From: Thalassobellus sediminis
GTDB taxonomy: Bacteria > Bacteroidota > Bacteroidia > Flavobacteriales > Flavobacteriaceae
Length of the DNA stretch: 64,000 nt
Direction: 5' to 3'
Assembly (NCBI RefSeq): GCF_044386045.1
Contig: NZ_JBISCD010000040.1
Location: forward strand, 62,001-126,000
Shown: in pieces, positions 1-9,215 of the stretch
How positions within the stretch are numbered: the first letter of the stretch is position 1
Layout of the letters: each line of letters opens with the position of its first letter
The notes under the pieces: model-generated
Databases searched by the model: none
Told to the model about the DNA's origin: nothing
Seen by the model: the letters and a program-made list of their open reading frames with translations, nothing else
Translations under genes and position numbers: made by a program

Positions 1-1785
1 GATGACTATTTTTTAGGAGGAAAATCTATAAAATGGTACTATTTAGGGCTGAGTAATGGATCAGGAATGTTCGATATATCTGGAACCTCATGGATGGTTG
101 GTATCTTATTCTTGTATGGCGTAAAGAGCTTTTTCTTTATGTGGCTTTGGCCCATTTGGAATCAAGTGTTTATCATGATGTTCTTAGCCGTTTGGATAAG
201 AAGATCTAAAGTAATGACAGGGTCTGAATGGATTTTAACACGTTTTGGAAATGATAAAGCTGGTAGAGCGTCTCATATTATCGTGGCTGTTTTTGCTATT
301 GTATCTGCCATAGGATTTATTGCTTACTTTTTTGAAGGCATCGGTAAATTTATGACTGTTATTTTACCTTGGGATTTAACATTAAGTATGGGAGACAGTG
401 TCTTGCTTAATTCCGAACAATCATATGCACTAATCATCATCTTATTAACCACTATTTACACAGTTAAAGGCGGTATGTTCTCTGTGGTAGCAACAGAAGT
501 TTTGCAGTATGGAATTATGGTTATTGCAGGTGTATTAGTCGCAGGTTATACGCTTATTTATTTTACAGATATCCAAGTAACATCTGTAATTTCAGAAGAA
601 TGGAAAAATGTGTTTTTCGGGATGGAACTCGGGCCACATTGGAGCTCTAAATATCAAGCTTTTAATAATTTAATAGATTCTGAAGGGTATAAAATGTTTG
701 GCGCCTTAGTTGGAATGTCTTTATTTAAAGGTTTTTTTGCAAGTATAGCAGGACCAACTCCAAGTTACGATTTACAACGTATTCTTTCAACAAAATCGGT
801 TAAGGAAGCAGCGTATATGAGTGGATTTACCAATCTAATTTTATTCATTCCAAGATATTTGTTAATTGGTGGTATTGTAGTTATCGCATTAGTGACTTTA
901 GCACCTCAAATGGTTGCTAATCCAGCATTATCAGGAAGTGATTTAGAAATACTATTACCTACCATTATTAATTTTCACGTTCCAGTAGGAATAAAAGGCT
1001 TATTATTAGCAGGTTTATTAGCAGCTTTTATGTCTACATTTTCAGCCTTTGTAAATGCGGGACCAGCATATATAGTAAACGATATTTATAAAAAATATTT
1101 CAAACCAGAAGCAACAAGTGAACATTATATAAAAGTGAGTCATATTGCATCCTTTATTGTGGTTGGTTTAGGTGTTTTTATGGGCTTTTATGCAGATTCT
1201 ATTAACTCACTAACATTATGGATTACGAGCTCCTTATTTGGAGGCTATGTAGCAGCAAATTTTTTAAAATGGGTTTGGTGGCGTTTTAATGGTTGGGGTT
1301 ATTTCTGGGGTATGTTTGCAGGATTGATAGTTGCATCATTACAGTTTGTTCTAGATCAAAATAAAGCAAGCTTTATGGAGGGATCATTTTTTTATAATTT
1401 ATCTCAATTACAAGCCATATACTTATTTCCAATCATATTTGGTGTTTCTGTACTAGGTAGCATATTAGGAACATTTTTAACCAAACCTACAGATATTTCT
1501 GTTTTAAAAGATTTTTATAAAAATGTAAAACCTTGGGGGTTTTGGAAACCGGTATATACAGCACTAAAAAATCAAGATACATCGTTCACTGAAAACAAAG
1601 ATTTTAGTAAGGATATGCTTAACTGTATCATAGGTATTGTTTGGCAATCCAGTATGATTGTACTTCCTATATTTCTTTTAGTTAGAGATTATCCAAAAAC
1701 TATCATCTCTTTAATTGTATTTTTAATAACTTCTGCTATATTAAAATATACATGGCTGGATGTTGTTAGAAAATTACCCGATTAA
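1..1785 (+). CDS. Sodium:solute symporter (SSS family), 5'-truncated by the window edge
   Basis: This is an inner-membrane Na+-coupled symporter of the SSS/SLC5 family. The reading frame is open from base 1, where it reads DDYFLGGKSIKWYYLGLSNGSG, so the first ATG at 67 is internal and the true start lies upstream of the window. The visible 594 residues contain many hydrophobic segments. The early DYFLGG motif is typical of the region just after the first transmembrane helix in SSS proteins, so only a few dozen N-terminal residues are missing. It is followed 62 bases later by a cytoplasmic-looking GH130 phosphorylase. I infer that it imports an oligosaccharide or monosaccharide released by the enzymes encoded downstream. 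The exact substrate cannot be read from the sequence. Confidence 0.9.
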   Translation, partial: DDYFLGGKSIKWYYLGLSNGSGMFDISGTSWMVGILFLYGVKSFFFMWLWPIWNQVFIMMFLAVWIRRSKVMTGSEWILTRFGNDKAGRASHIIVAVFAIVSAIGFIAYFFEGIGKFMTVILPWDLTLSMGDSVLLNSEQSYALIIILLTTIYTVKGGMFSVVATEVLQYGIMVIAGVLVAGYTLIYFTDIQVTSVISEEWKNVFFGMELGPHWSSKYQAFNNLIDSEGYKMFGALVGMSLFKGFFASIAGPTPSYDLQRILSTKSVKEAAYMSGFTNLILFIPRYLLIGGIVVIALVTLAPQMVANPALSGSDLEILLPTIINFHVPVGIKGLLLAGLLAAFMSTFSAFVNAGPAYIVNDIYKKYFKPEATSEHYIKVSHIASFIVVGLGVFMGFYADSINSLTLWITSSLFGGYVAANFLKWVWWRFNGWGYFWGMFAGLIVASLQFVLDQNKASFMEGSFFYNLSQLQAIYLFPIIFGVSVLGSILGTFLTKPTDISVLKDFYKNVKPWGFWKPVYTALKNQDTSFTENKDFSKDMLNCIIGIVWQSSMIVLPIFLLVRDYPKTIISLIVFLITSAILKYTWLDVVRKLPD

Positions 1786-1847
1786 ATATGGGCAAAATTT
1801 TATTAAAAAAAAGTCAAATCAAGTTCAATAGTAAATAATTAAATAAA

Positions 1848-2813
1848 GTGAGTAATATTCCTTGGCAAGATAAACCAGAAAATAGTAACGACGTAATGTG
1901 GCGCTATACTGAAAACCCAATTATAGATCGTTACGCAATTTCTTCATCTAATAGTATATTTAACAGTGCTGTAGTGCCTTTTGGTGATGGTTTTGCTGGT
2001 GTTTTTAGATGTGATAATAAAGCAGTGCAAATGAATATTTTTGCAGGTTTTAGTAAAGATGGTATTAATTGGGACATTAATCATGACCCTATTGAAATGA
2101 AAGCGGGTAATACAGAGATGATAGAATCTGATTATAAATACGACCCTCGTGTGGTGTTTATTGAAGATCGCTATTGGATTACTTGGTGTAATGGCTATAA
2201 CGGACCAACCATTGGTATTGGATATACCTTCGACTTTAAAGAATTTTTTCAATGTGAAAACGCCTATTTACCATTCAATAGAAATGGGGTATTATTTCCA
2301 CAGAAAATAAATGGAAAATATGCCATGTTAAGTCGCCCTAGTGATAATGGACATACACCGTTTGGCGATATTTGGATTAGCTATAGTCCAGATATGAAAT
2401 ATTGGGGAGAACATAGATGTGTTATGAAGCCTACTGCTTTTGAAGACAGTGCGTGGCAATGTACCAAAATTGGAGCCGGCCCAATCCCTATCCTTACAGA
2501 CGAAGGTTGGTTAATGTTATATCATGGTGTAATAAACACCTGTAACGGATTTCGTTATGCAATGGGCGCAGCACTTTTAGATGAAAATAAACCAGACTTA
2601 GTAAAGTACAGAACACAACCTTATTTATTAGGACCAGCAGTGGCTTATGAACAAATTGGCGATGTTCCTAACGTGGTGTTTCCTTGTGCAGCTTTATATG
2701 ACACAGAAGAGGATAAATTAGCCGTTTATTATGGAGCAGCCGATACGGTTGTAGCTATGGCTTTTGGGAAATTAAGTGAAGTTATTGAGTTTACTAAAAA
2801 TAACAGTTTATAA
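1848..2813 (+). CDS. GH130 glycoside phosphorylase, probably mannosyl-GlcNAc type
   Basis: This 321-residue protein has the length of GH130 enzymes, which form a five-bladed beta-propeller and phosphorolyse beta-mannosides to mannose-1-phosphate. There is no signal peptide, which fits a cytoplasmic enzyme. The stretch SSNSIFNSAVVPFGDGFAG near residue 32 resembles, from memory, the GH130 subgroup that includes the Bacteroides beta-1,4-mannosyl-N-acetylglucosamine phosphorylase of N-glycan metabolism. The start codon is GTG, the only good start in front of the conserved N-terminus. It sits between the symporter and a CBM9-like lipoprotein gene 3 bases downstream. The neighbouring GH92, GH20 and glycosylasparaginase support an N-glycan role. 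The phosphorylase specificity is inferred, because some GH130 members are hydrolases. Confidence 0.88.
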   Translation: MSNIPWQDKPENSNDVMWRYTENPIIDRYAISSSNSIFNSAVVPFGDGFAGVFRCDNKAVQMNIFAGFSKDGINWDINHDPIEMKAGNTEMIESDYKYDPRVVFIEDRYWITWCNGYNGPTIGIGYTFDFKEFFQCENAYLPFNRNGVLFPQKINGKYAMLSRPSDNGHTPFGDIWISYSPDMKYWGEHRCVMKPTAFEDSAWQCTKIGAGPIPILTDEGWLMLYHGVINTCNGFRYAMGAALLDENKPDLVKYRTQPYLLGPAVAYEQIGDVPNVVFPCAALYDTEEDKLAVYYGAADTVVAMAFGKLSEVIEFTKNNSL

Positions 2814-2816
2814 TAT

Positions 2817-3893
2817 ATGAAAAGTCCATTTGGGTTATTATGGCTACTAACAATGAGTTGTTTTTCTGTTTTAGGATGTGCACAATCAGATAAAGAAATC
2901 ACGCCTAAAACATGTATTGCATATAAAACTTTAGAAAAAATTGTAGTTGATGGTGATGCATCTGATACATCTTGGAATAAAGCAAAATGGTCTGAAACTT
3001 TTATAGATATTGAAGGTTTTATTAAACCCAAATATAAAACTCAGATAAAAATGCTTTGGGATGATACTTACTATTATATTTTAGCAAAAATTGAAGAACC
3101 TCATGTATGGGCAAACTTAAAACAACGAGATACTATTATTTTTTACAATAATGATTTTGAAGTGTTTATTGATCCTGAGGGAGATGCTAAAACCTATTAC
3201 GAACTTGAAATTAATGCTTTAAATACTGTTTGGGATTTATTTATAAACAAACCTTACAGAGAAGAAGGAAATGTTGTTTTAAATGATTGGACTTTAACGG
3301 GTTTAAAATCGGCTGTTAAAATAAATGGAACAATAAATAATCCTAATGATACAGACACCGGTTGGATTTTAGAAATGGCCATTCCATGGGCTGCATATAA
3401 GACCTCTTACTTTCATAAAAATGTTCCTAAAGATGATTTTTGGAGAGTGAATTTTTCAAGAGTTAATTGGCAACATGATATTATTAATGGACAGTATAAA
3501 CGGAAAAAGGATACTAGCGGAAAGTTTCTTCCAGAATACAATTGGGTTTGGTCTCCAATGGGGGTAATCAATATGCATGAACCAGAAAAATGGGGGTATG
3601 TTTATTTTTCTACAAAAGAAGTTGGTGGTGAAGACCTTTTTACAATTCCGCAAGACGAAAAAATTAAATGGGAATTATTTGCACTTTATCGCGCTCAAAA
3701 AAAATACTTCAAAGAGTATAAGTCTTGGGCTACAAGTCTAAATAGTATTTCTAAAAAACACATCATTATTGATGATAATACCCTTAGTCCTAAATTAGAA
3801 AATCATGCAACAGGATTTAATATTTCTATAAAAAGTTCTTTTTCAAATAAAACAATTATTATTAAAGAAAATGGTACAATCATATCAAAATAA
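2817..3893 (+). CDS. CBM9-like carbohydrate-binding lipoprotein
   Basis: This 358-residue protein begins with a lipoprotein-type signal ending LGCAQS, with the lipobox Cys near residue 21. Residues about 40-265 resemble the family 9 carbohydrate-binding/DOMON-like sandwich. That assignment rests on the opening IVVDGDASDTSWNKA, the central DFEVFIDPEGD and the later GWILEMAIPW, all recurrent in this fold. The C-terminal 90 residues are lysine-rich and unassigned. No catalytic motif is apparent, so binding of glycan at the outer membrane is the likely role. It lies 3 bases after the GH130 gene and 7 bases before the next lipoprotein gene, within one transcription unit. Similar proteins are often annotated only as carbohydrate-binding family 9-like, and the ligand is unknown. 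Confidence 0.75.
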   Translation: MKSPFGLLWLLTMSCFSVLGCAQSDKEITPKTCIAYKTLEKIVVDGDASDTSWNKAKWSETFIDIEGFIKPKYKTQIKMLWDDTYYYILAKIEEPHVWANLKQRDTIIFYNNDFEVFIDPEGDAKTYYELEINALNTVWDLFINKPYREEGNVVLNDWTLTGLKSAVKINGTINNPNDTDTGWILEMAIPWAAYKTSYFHKNVPKDDFWRVNFSRVNWQHDIINGQYKRKKDTSGKFLPEYNWVWSPMGVINMHEPEKWGYVYFSTKEVGGEDLFTIPQDEKIKWELFALYRAQKKYFKEYKSWATSLNSISKKHIIIDDNTLSPKLENHATGFNISIKSSFSNKTIIIKENGTIISK

Positions 3894-3900
3894 ATATACG

Positions 3901-5028
3901 ATGAAACTTATAAAATTTTCTCTTTTTGTATTTACGATTAGCATGTTTTCATGTGCGAATACAGAATCAAAAAAGACAGATACAAATGCTTCTGAAGTAA
4001 TAACAGCTGCAGAAATAGAAACACCGTTTGACTTTGCTGTTTGGATTACAGCAGATGCTAAAAGAGCAAATGATGACTATTCGCAAGAATTTGAAAAATA
4101 TAAAAACTCAGGTATTGATGAGGTCTTAATAAACACCAATACAGATCCAGCACTTTTAAAACGTTTAGTTCCCATAGCAACAAAAAAAGGATTGAAAGTG
4201 CATGCATGGGTTATGGCTATGAACCGTCCTGGAGATACGGTAGCACTAAAACACCCAGAATGGTATGCCGTGAGTAAAGAAGGCAAATCATGTTATGACA
4301 CGCGTCCTTATGTAAATTACTATCAATGGTTATGCCCAACAAAAGAAGCTTCTAGAAATCACGTATTAAACTTAGTTGAAGGTTTAGCAAAGGTAGATAG
4401 TATTGAAAGTGTACACTTAGATTATATTCGTTTTAGTGATATTTTTTTACCAATAGGCCTACTTCCTAAATACAATTTAGTTCAAGACTCAGAATTACCA
4501 GAATACGATTTTTGCTACTGTGATGCATGTATTAGTTCGTTCGAAAAAACGCATCATAAAAATCCAAAAGAGAGTCATAACACATCCATTGATATGGAAT
4601 GGAAAAATTTTAGATTAAATGCAATCAAAGCCGTAGTAGATGACGCTTACGATATCGTACATAAGTATAATAAAAATCTAACAGCCGCTGTATTTCCGTA
4701 TCCAGAAATGGCAGACCATATGGTGCGTCAGCGTTGGGATAAATGGAAAATTGATGAAGTGTATCCAATGATTTATCATGGGTTTTATAATGAAGAAGTT
4801 GACTGGGTTGGTTACGCTACTAAACAAGGAGTAACAGATTTAGAAGGAAAGAAAACAAAAATAAATACAGGCGTTTATTTACCAGCATTTAAATCGGAAG
4901 ACGAATTAAAAGAAGCCATTCAATTAGCGAAAGTTAATGGAGCCAAAGGTGTTACCTTTTTTGATGGGCCCGCTTTAACTGACGCACAGTTAAAAGCTAT
5001 TAAAGAAATGAAAGATAGTTTAAAATAA
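3901..5028 (+). CDS. Putative TIM-barrel glycoside hydrolase lipoprotein (GHL10/DUF4015-like)
   Basis: I chose the ATG at 3901 (375 residues) because it gives a clean lipoprotein signal, MKLIKFSLFVFTISMFSCAN. An in-frame ATG at 3871 would overlap the previous gene and prepend ten non-signal residues. The mature protein looks like the poorly characterised GHL10/DUF4015 class of predicted TIM-barrel hydrolases. Strand-end motifs are visible: DEVLINTNTD near residue 50, KVHAWVMAMN near 93, SVHLDYIRFSD near 168 and EVYPMIYHGF near 285. Carboxylates in these places are candidate catalytic residues. A Cys-rich FCYCDAC segment near residue 200 is notable. The family has few characterised members, so the reaction is unknown. 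Position among N-glycan enzymes suggests action on protein-linked glycan. Confidence 0.75.
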   Translation: MKLIKFSLFVFTISMFSCANTESKKTDTNASEVITAAEIETPFDFAVWITADAKRANDDYSQEFEKYKNSGIDEVLINTNTDPALLKRLVPIATKKGLKVHAWVMAMNRPGDTVALKHPEWYAVSKEGKSCYDTRPYVNYYQWLCPTKEASRNHVLNLVEGLAKVDSIESVHLDYIRFSDIFLPIGLLPKYNLVQDSELPEYDFCYCDACISSFEKTHHKNPKESHNTSIDMEWKNFRLNAIKAVVDDAYDIVHKYNKNLTAAVFPYPEMADHMVRQRWDKWKIDEVYPMIYHGFYNEEVDWVGYATKQGVTDLEGKKTKINTGVYLPAFKSEDELKEAIQLAKVNGAKGVTFFDGPALTDAQLKAIKEMKDSLK

Positions 5029-5051
5029 GAATACCATTTATTTCTAATTTT

Positions 5052-6068
5052 ATGTCAAACAGAAGAGATTTTATAAAAACAACAGCTCTAGGAACATTAG
5101 GAATAAGCACTGTTTTTGGGTGTAAAGGAATAACAAAAGAAGAATCTATTGTTGCAGTAGCAACTGATAAATCTCAAAAAAAACCTTTAATTATTTCTAC
5201 TTGGAACCATGGTTTACCAGCAAATGAAGAAACCTGGAAACAGATAAAAGCAGGAAAACCAACCTTAGACGCCATTGAAGCAGGAATGAAAATACCAGAA
5301 GCCGATCCTGCAATTAGAAGTGTTGGCTATGGTGGTTATCCAGATAGAGAAGGTAGAGTTACTTTAGATGCCTGTATTATGGATCATAATAGCGATTGTG
5401 GTTCGGTGTCTTTTTTAGAAGGTATTAAACACCCTATTTCTGTAGCAAAAAGAGTATTACAAAATACGCCACATGTCATGTTATCTGGAGAAGGTGCGTT
5501 TCAATTTGCTATAGAAGAAGGCTTTAAAAAAGAAAATTTACTAACGCCAGAATCAGAAAAAGATTGGAAAAAATGGTTAGAAGCATCAAAATATAAACCT
5601 GTAATAAATATAGAAAATCACGATACTATTAGCATGTTGGTTATTGATGAAGACGGGAATATTTCGGGAGGATGTACCACAAGTGGAGCAGCATGGAAAA
5701 TGCATGGTCGCGTTGGCGATTCACCAATAATAGGAGCCGGTTTATTTTTAGATAATGAAGTGGGAGCAGCAGCAGCAACAGGATTAGGAGAAGCGGTTAT
5801 TAGAACAGCAGGAAGCGCCATGGTTGTTGAGTTGATACGCCAAGGTAAAAGCCCTGATGAAGCCTGTAAAGAAATTGTGGAACGTATTTATGATAAGCAC
5901 AAAAACCATAAAGATATGGAGTACTTACAAGTAGGTTTTATCGCAATAAATAAAAACGGCGAACATGGTGGCTATAGTTTACGATCAGGATTTAACTATG
6001 CTGTTTGCGATGAAGAAAAAGGAAACAGAATGGAAGATTCCAAATTTAAAATGACTTGGAATAATTAA
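5052..6068 (+). CDS. N4-(beta-N-acetylglucosaminyl)-L-asparaginase (glycosylasparaginase)
   Basis: This 338-residue protein is an Ntn-hydrolase of the glycosylasparaginase family. The enzyme cleaves the GlcNAc-Asn amide bond left on asparagine after glycoprotein breakdown. The autoproteolysis and nucleophile site is clear at HDTISMLVIDEDGNISGG, with Thr about residue 192, preceded by a region where processing would occur. The later GVGDSP-like and GLGEAVIRT stretches match the beta subunit. The N-terminus carries a Tat-like RRDFIK motif followed by a hydrophobic stretch ending in FGCKG, so it is probably exported folded and lipidated. It lies in a tightly spaced gene run, 3 bases before the GH2 gene. 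Its presence is the strongest single indicator that the locus targets N-glycosylated protein. Confidence 0.93.
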   Translation: MSNRRDFIKTTALGTLGISTVFGCKGITKEESIVAVATDKSQKKPLIISTWNHGLPANEETWKQIKAGKPTLDAIEAGMKIPEADPAIRSVGYGGYPDREGRVTLDACIMDHNSDCGSVSFLEGIKHPISVAKRVLQNTPHVMLSGEGAFQFAIEEGFKKENLLTPESEKDWKKWLEASKYKPVINIENHDTISMLVIDEDGNISGGCTTSGAAWKMHGRVGDSPIIGAGLFLDNEVGAAAATGLGEAVIRTAGSAMVVELIRQGKSPDEACKEIVERIYDKHKNHKDMEYLQVGFIAINKNGEHGGYSLRSGFNYAVCDEEKGNRMEDSKFKMTWNN

Positions 6069-6071
6069 CAA

Positions 6072-9000
6072 ATGAATAACACCCTATACATAATACTATT
6101 TTTAATAGCATCATTAACTATGAATGGGCAAAACAAAGTCCCTTTATGGTTAAACGAAAAGATAAACGAAGATAATCGTATGCCAATGCATGCTTCATAT
6201 TATGTGTACGAAAATGAAGCTTCGGCAGCAAAAGGAGATTGGAAGTATTCTAAAAACTATTTAAATTTAAATGGTGATTGGAAGTTTAAATATTTAGATG
6301 CCCCTAATGATTTACCTGTAGGATTTGAAAGAACAGTATTTAACGATACCAATTGGGATGATTTTAAAATCCCTGCCAATTGGGATGTAAATGGATATGG
6401 CTATCCAATATATACCAATACAACTTACGAATTTGCACATTGGATTTCTGTAAATCCACCAATAGTACCCACGAAATATAACCCTACAGGAGTTTATAGA
6501 AAAACAATTACTATTGATGAGTCTTGGAATGGTAAAGATGTGTTACTTCATGTAGGTGCCGCAAAATCTAATCTTACAGTTTGGGTAAATGGCGTTTATG
6601 TAGGTTATGGAGAAGATGGAAAATTAGCTCAAGAGTTTAATTTAAACAACTATTTAAAAACAGGAGAAAATACCATTGTTTTAAAAGTGATGAAATGGAG
6701 TGATGGCTCGTATTTAGAATGTCAAGATTTTTGGCGAATGAGTGGTATTACAAGAGACACTTATTTATATGCTCGGAACAAAACCCATCTAGTCGATTTT
6801 GAAATCACGCCAAATTTAGATGATGCTTTTATAGATGGTACTTTAAACATTTCAACAAAATTTTCAGGTGTCAATAAAAAAGAAAACTATGCTTTAGAGG
6901 TTCAATTAAAAAATCATAAAACTGTAGTCGCTTCAAAAACAATTCAAGTTAATGAGATAAAATCAAGTTTTATTTTTAATGTAAAACAACCTAAAAAATG
7001 GACTGCAGAAACGCCAAATTTATATCAAGTTCTTTTCATTTTAAAAGATAAAAAAGGAACTATTGTTGAGGTTATTCCGCAAAAAGTAGGCTTTAGAAAA
7101 GTAGAAATTAAAGGCGGACAATTATTGGTTAATGGTAAAGCTATTTATATAAAAGGGGTAAATCGTCATGAAACAGACCCAACTACAGGGCAAACCATTT
7201 CAAGAGCAAGAATGGAGCAAGATATTAAGATGCTTAAGCAGTTTAATTTCAATGCGGTTAGAATGTCACACTATCCAAACGATCCGTATTTTTATGAGTT
7301 ATGTGATACCTATGGCATCTATTTAGTAGATGAAGCTAATTTGGAGTCTCATGGTATGGGGTATAACATCACTAAAACATTAGGCAACAAACCCGATTGG
7401 GAATTGGCGCACTTACAGCGTATGCAACGCATGGTTGAACGCGATAAAAATCATCCTTCGGTTATTATTTGGAGTATGGGAAATGAAGCAGGAAACGGGT
7501 ATAATTTTTACCGTGGCTACCTTTGGATTAAAGATCGAGATCCATCAAGACCCATTCAATATGAACGTGCAACAGTTGGAGGTTGGGAAGGTAAAACCTT
7601 AAAATACGATTGGAATTCAGATATTGTAGATCCCATGTATAATTCGCCAAAAGGTATGGAAGAATATATCGCAGCCAACCCAAATCCAAATCGTCCATTT
7701 ATTCAATGTGAATATGCCCATGCAATGGGGAATTCTATGGGAAATTTTAAGGACTATTGGGACGTCATTAGAAAGCATAAAAATTTTCAAGGTGGTTTTA
7801 TTTGGGATATGATAGACCAATCTATTTATAAAACTAAAAAAGATGGATCGAAGGTTTTTGCCTATGGTGGTGATTTTGGACCAAAAGACACACCAAGTGA
7901 TAATAACTTTTTAAATAATGGCATTTTTAATCCAGAAAGACTCCCTAATCCACATGCTTTTGAAGTTAGAAATGTACTTCAGGATATTCATACCTCTTGG
8001 AAGAATAAAGATGAAATAAACATCAATGTTTTTAATGAATTTTTCTTTAAAGATTTAAGTAATGTACGCTTGCATTGGACATTACTTTTAGATGGTGTTG
8101 AAGCTGAAAACGGAATAATTAATGATTTAGAAATTAATCCGCAACAAGACAAAACATATTCGTTGCCAATTCATTTAGAAGGAAAAACTTATCAAGAAGC
8201 CTTTGTAAATATTAGTTATCGCTTAAAAGAAAAAGAACCCTTTTTACCTAAAGACTTTGAAATAGCAACAGAACAACTTCACTTAAAAGGCGTATGGAAA
8301 AATACGATGACTCTAGAGAGTGGTGCTAAAACAACTATTACTCAAGACGAACAATCTGTTGTTTTTAAAAGCGATAAAGCAGAATTAGCTTTTGATAAAA
8401 ACACAGGATTTATTAATAAGTACATCTTTAATCATAACGTTATTTTAAAAGCCGGCTATTCCTTAAAACCTAATTTTTGGAGAGCACCAACCGATAACGA
8501 TATGGGGGCGCAATTTCAGAAAAAACTATTGCCTTGGAAACAAGCTGTAGAAAACCCGATTTTAATAAGTTTTGATTATAAAAACATTAAAAATAATAGC
8601 ACAACTGCAACAGCGGTTTATAAGCTGCCCGATGTGTTTTCGGAGTTGATTATTATCTACTCATTTAATAGCGAAGGCGTTTTACAAGTACAGCAAAAAT
8701 TAAATATCAATAAAAATGAAAAAACACCTCTATTACCACGTTTTGGCATGGAAATGATATTGCCTAAAACATTCAGTAATTTATCTTATTTAGGAAGAGG
8801 ACCTTACGAAAATTATAGCGACAGGAATTATAGCGCTAAAATTGGAGTCTATAATCAAACAGTTTCAGAACAATATTACCCATATATCCGTCCGCAAGAA
8901 ACAGGAAATAAAACCGATGTGAGATGGAGCAATATATCAAATAACACCATGACATTGCGCATTGAATCGGATGCATTGTTTAGTATAACCGCATTACATT

Positions 9001-9209
9001 ATTTAACAGAAGATTTGGATGATGGTTTAGAAAAAGACCAAAGAAATACAGACGATTTAAAAGAAAGAAACCTTACCAGTTTAAAAATAGATGATAAACA
9101 AATGGGATTAGGAAGTATTGATAGTTGGGGCGCATGGCCAATGGAGAAATACCTGCTAAGAGATAAAACGTATTATTATGAATTTAAACTAACGCCAATT
9201 TTAAAATAA
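6072..9209 (+). CDS. GH2 beta-galactosidase (LacZ-type)
   Basis: The 1045-residue protein has the complete LacZ architecture: sugar-binding domain (about 50-220), Ig-like domain (about 225-340), TIM barrel (about 345-640), a linking Ig-like domain, and the small-chain domain (about 770-1040) marked by NFWRAPTDND. The acid/base Glu is about residue 472 in WSMGNEAGN, and the nucleophile is about residue 547 in IQCEYAHAMGN. A short N-terminal hydrophobic signal ending near NGQNK predicts export. The reaction is hydrolysis of terminal beta-galactosides, here perhaps from complex N-glycan antennae. The gene follows glycosylasparaginase by 3 bases. GH2 also contains mannosidases and glucuronidases, but the small-chain domain favours galactosidase. 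Confidence 0.92.
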   Translation: MNNTLYIILFLIASLTMNGQNKVPLWLNEKINEDNRMPMHASYYVYENEASAAKGDWKYSKNYLNLNGDWKFKYLDAPNDLPVGFERTVFNDTNWDDFKIPANWDVNGYGYPIYTNTTYEFAHWISVNPPIVPTKYNPTGVYRKTITIDESWNGKDVLLHVGAAKSNLTVWVNGVYVGYGEDGKLAQEFNLNNYLKTGENTIVLKVMKWSDGSYLECQDFWRMSGITRDTYLYARNKTHLVDFEITPNLDDAFIDGTLNISTKFSGVNKKENYALEVQLKNHKTVVASKTIQVNEIKSSFIFNVKQPKKWTAETPNLYQVLFILKDKKGTIVEVIPQKVGFRKVEIKGGQLLVNGKAIYIKGVNRHETDPTTGQTISRARMEQDIKMLKQFNFNAVRMSHYPNDPYFYELCDTYGIYLVDEANLESHGMGYNITKTLGNKPDWELAHLQRMQRMVERDKNHPSVIIWSMGNEAGNGYNFYRGYLWIKDRDPSRPIQYERATVGGWEGKTLKYDWNSDIVDPMYNSPKGMEEYIAANPNPNRPFIQCEYAHAMGNSMGNFKDYWDVIRKHKNFQGGFIWDMIDQSIYKTKKDGSKVFAYGGDFGPKDTPSDNNFLNNGIFNPERLPNPHAFEVRNVLQDIHTSWKNKDEININVFNEFFFKDLSNVRLHWTLLLDGVEAENGIINDLEINPQQDKTYSLPIHLEGKTYQEAFVNISYRLKEKEPFLPKDFEIATEQLHLKGVWKNTMTLESGAKTTITQDEQSVVFKSDKAELAFDKNTGFINKYIFNHNVILKAGYSLKPNFWRAPTDNDMGAQFQKKLLPWKQAVENPILISFDYKNIKNNSTTATAVYKLPDVFSELIIIYSFNSEGVLQVQQKLNINKNEKTPLLPRFGMEMILPKTFSNLSYLGRGPYENYSDRNYSAKIGVYNQTVSEQYYPYIRPQETGNKTDVRWSNISNNTMTLRIESDALFSITALHYLTEDLDDGLEKDQRNTDDLKERNLTSLKIDDKQMGLGSIDSWGAWPMEKYLLRDKTYYYEFKLTPILK

Positions 9210-9215
9210 TAGCGT

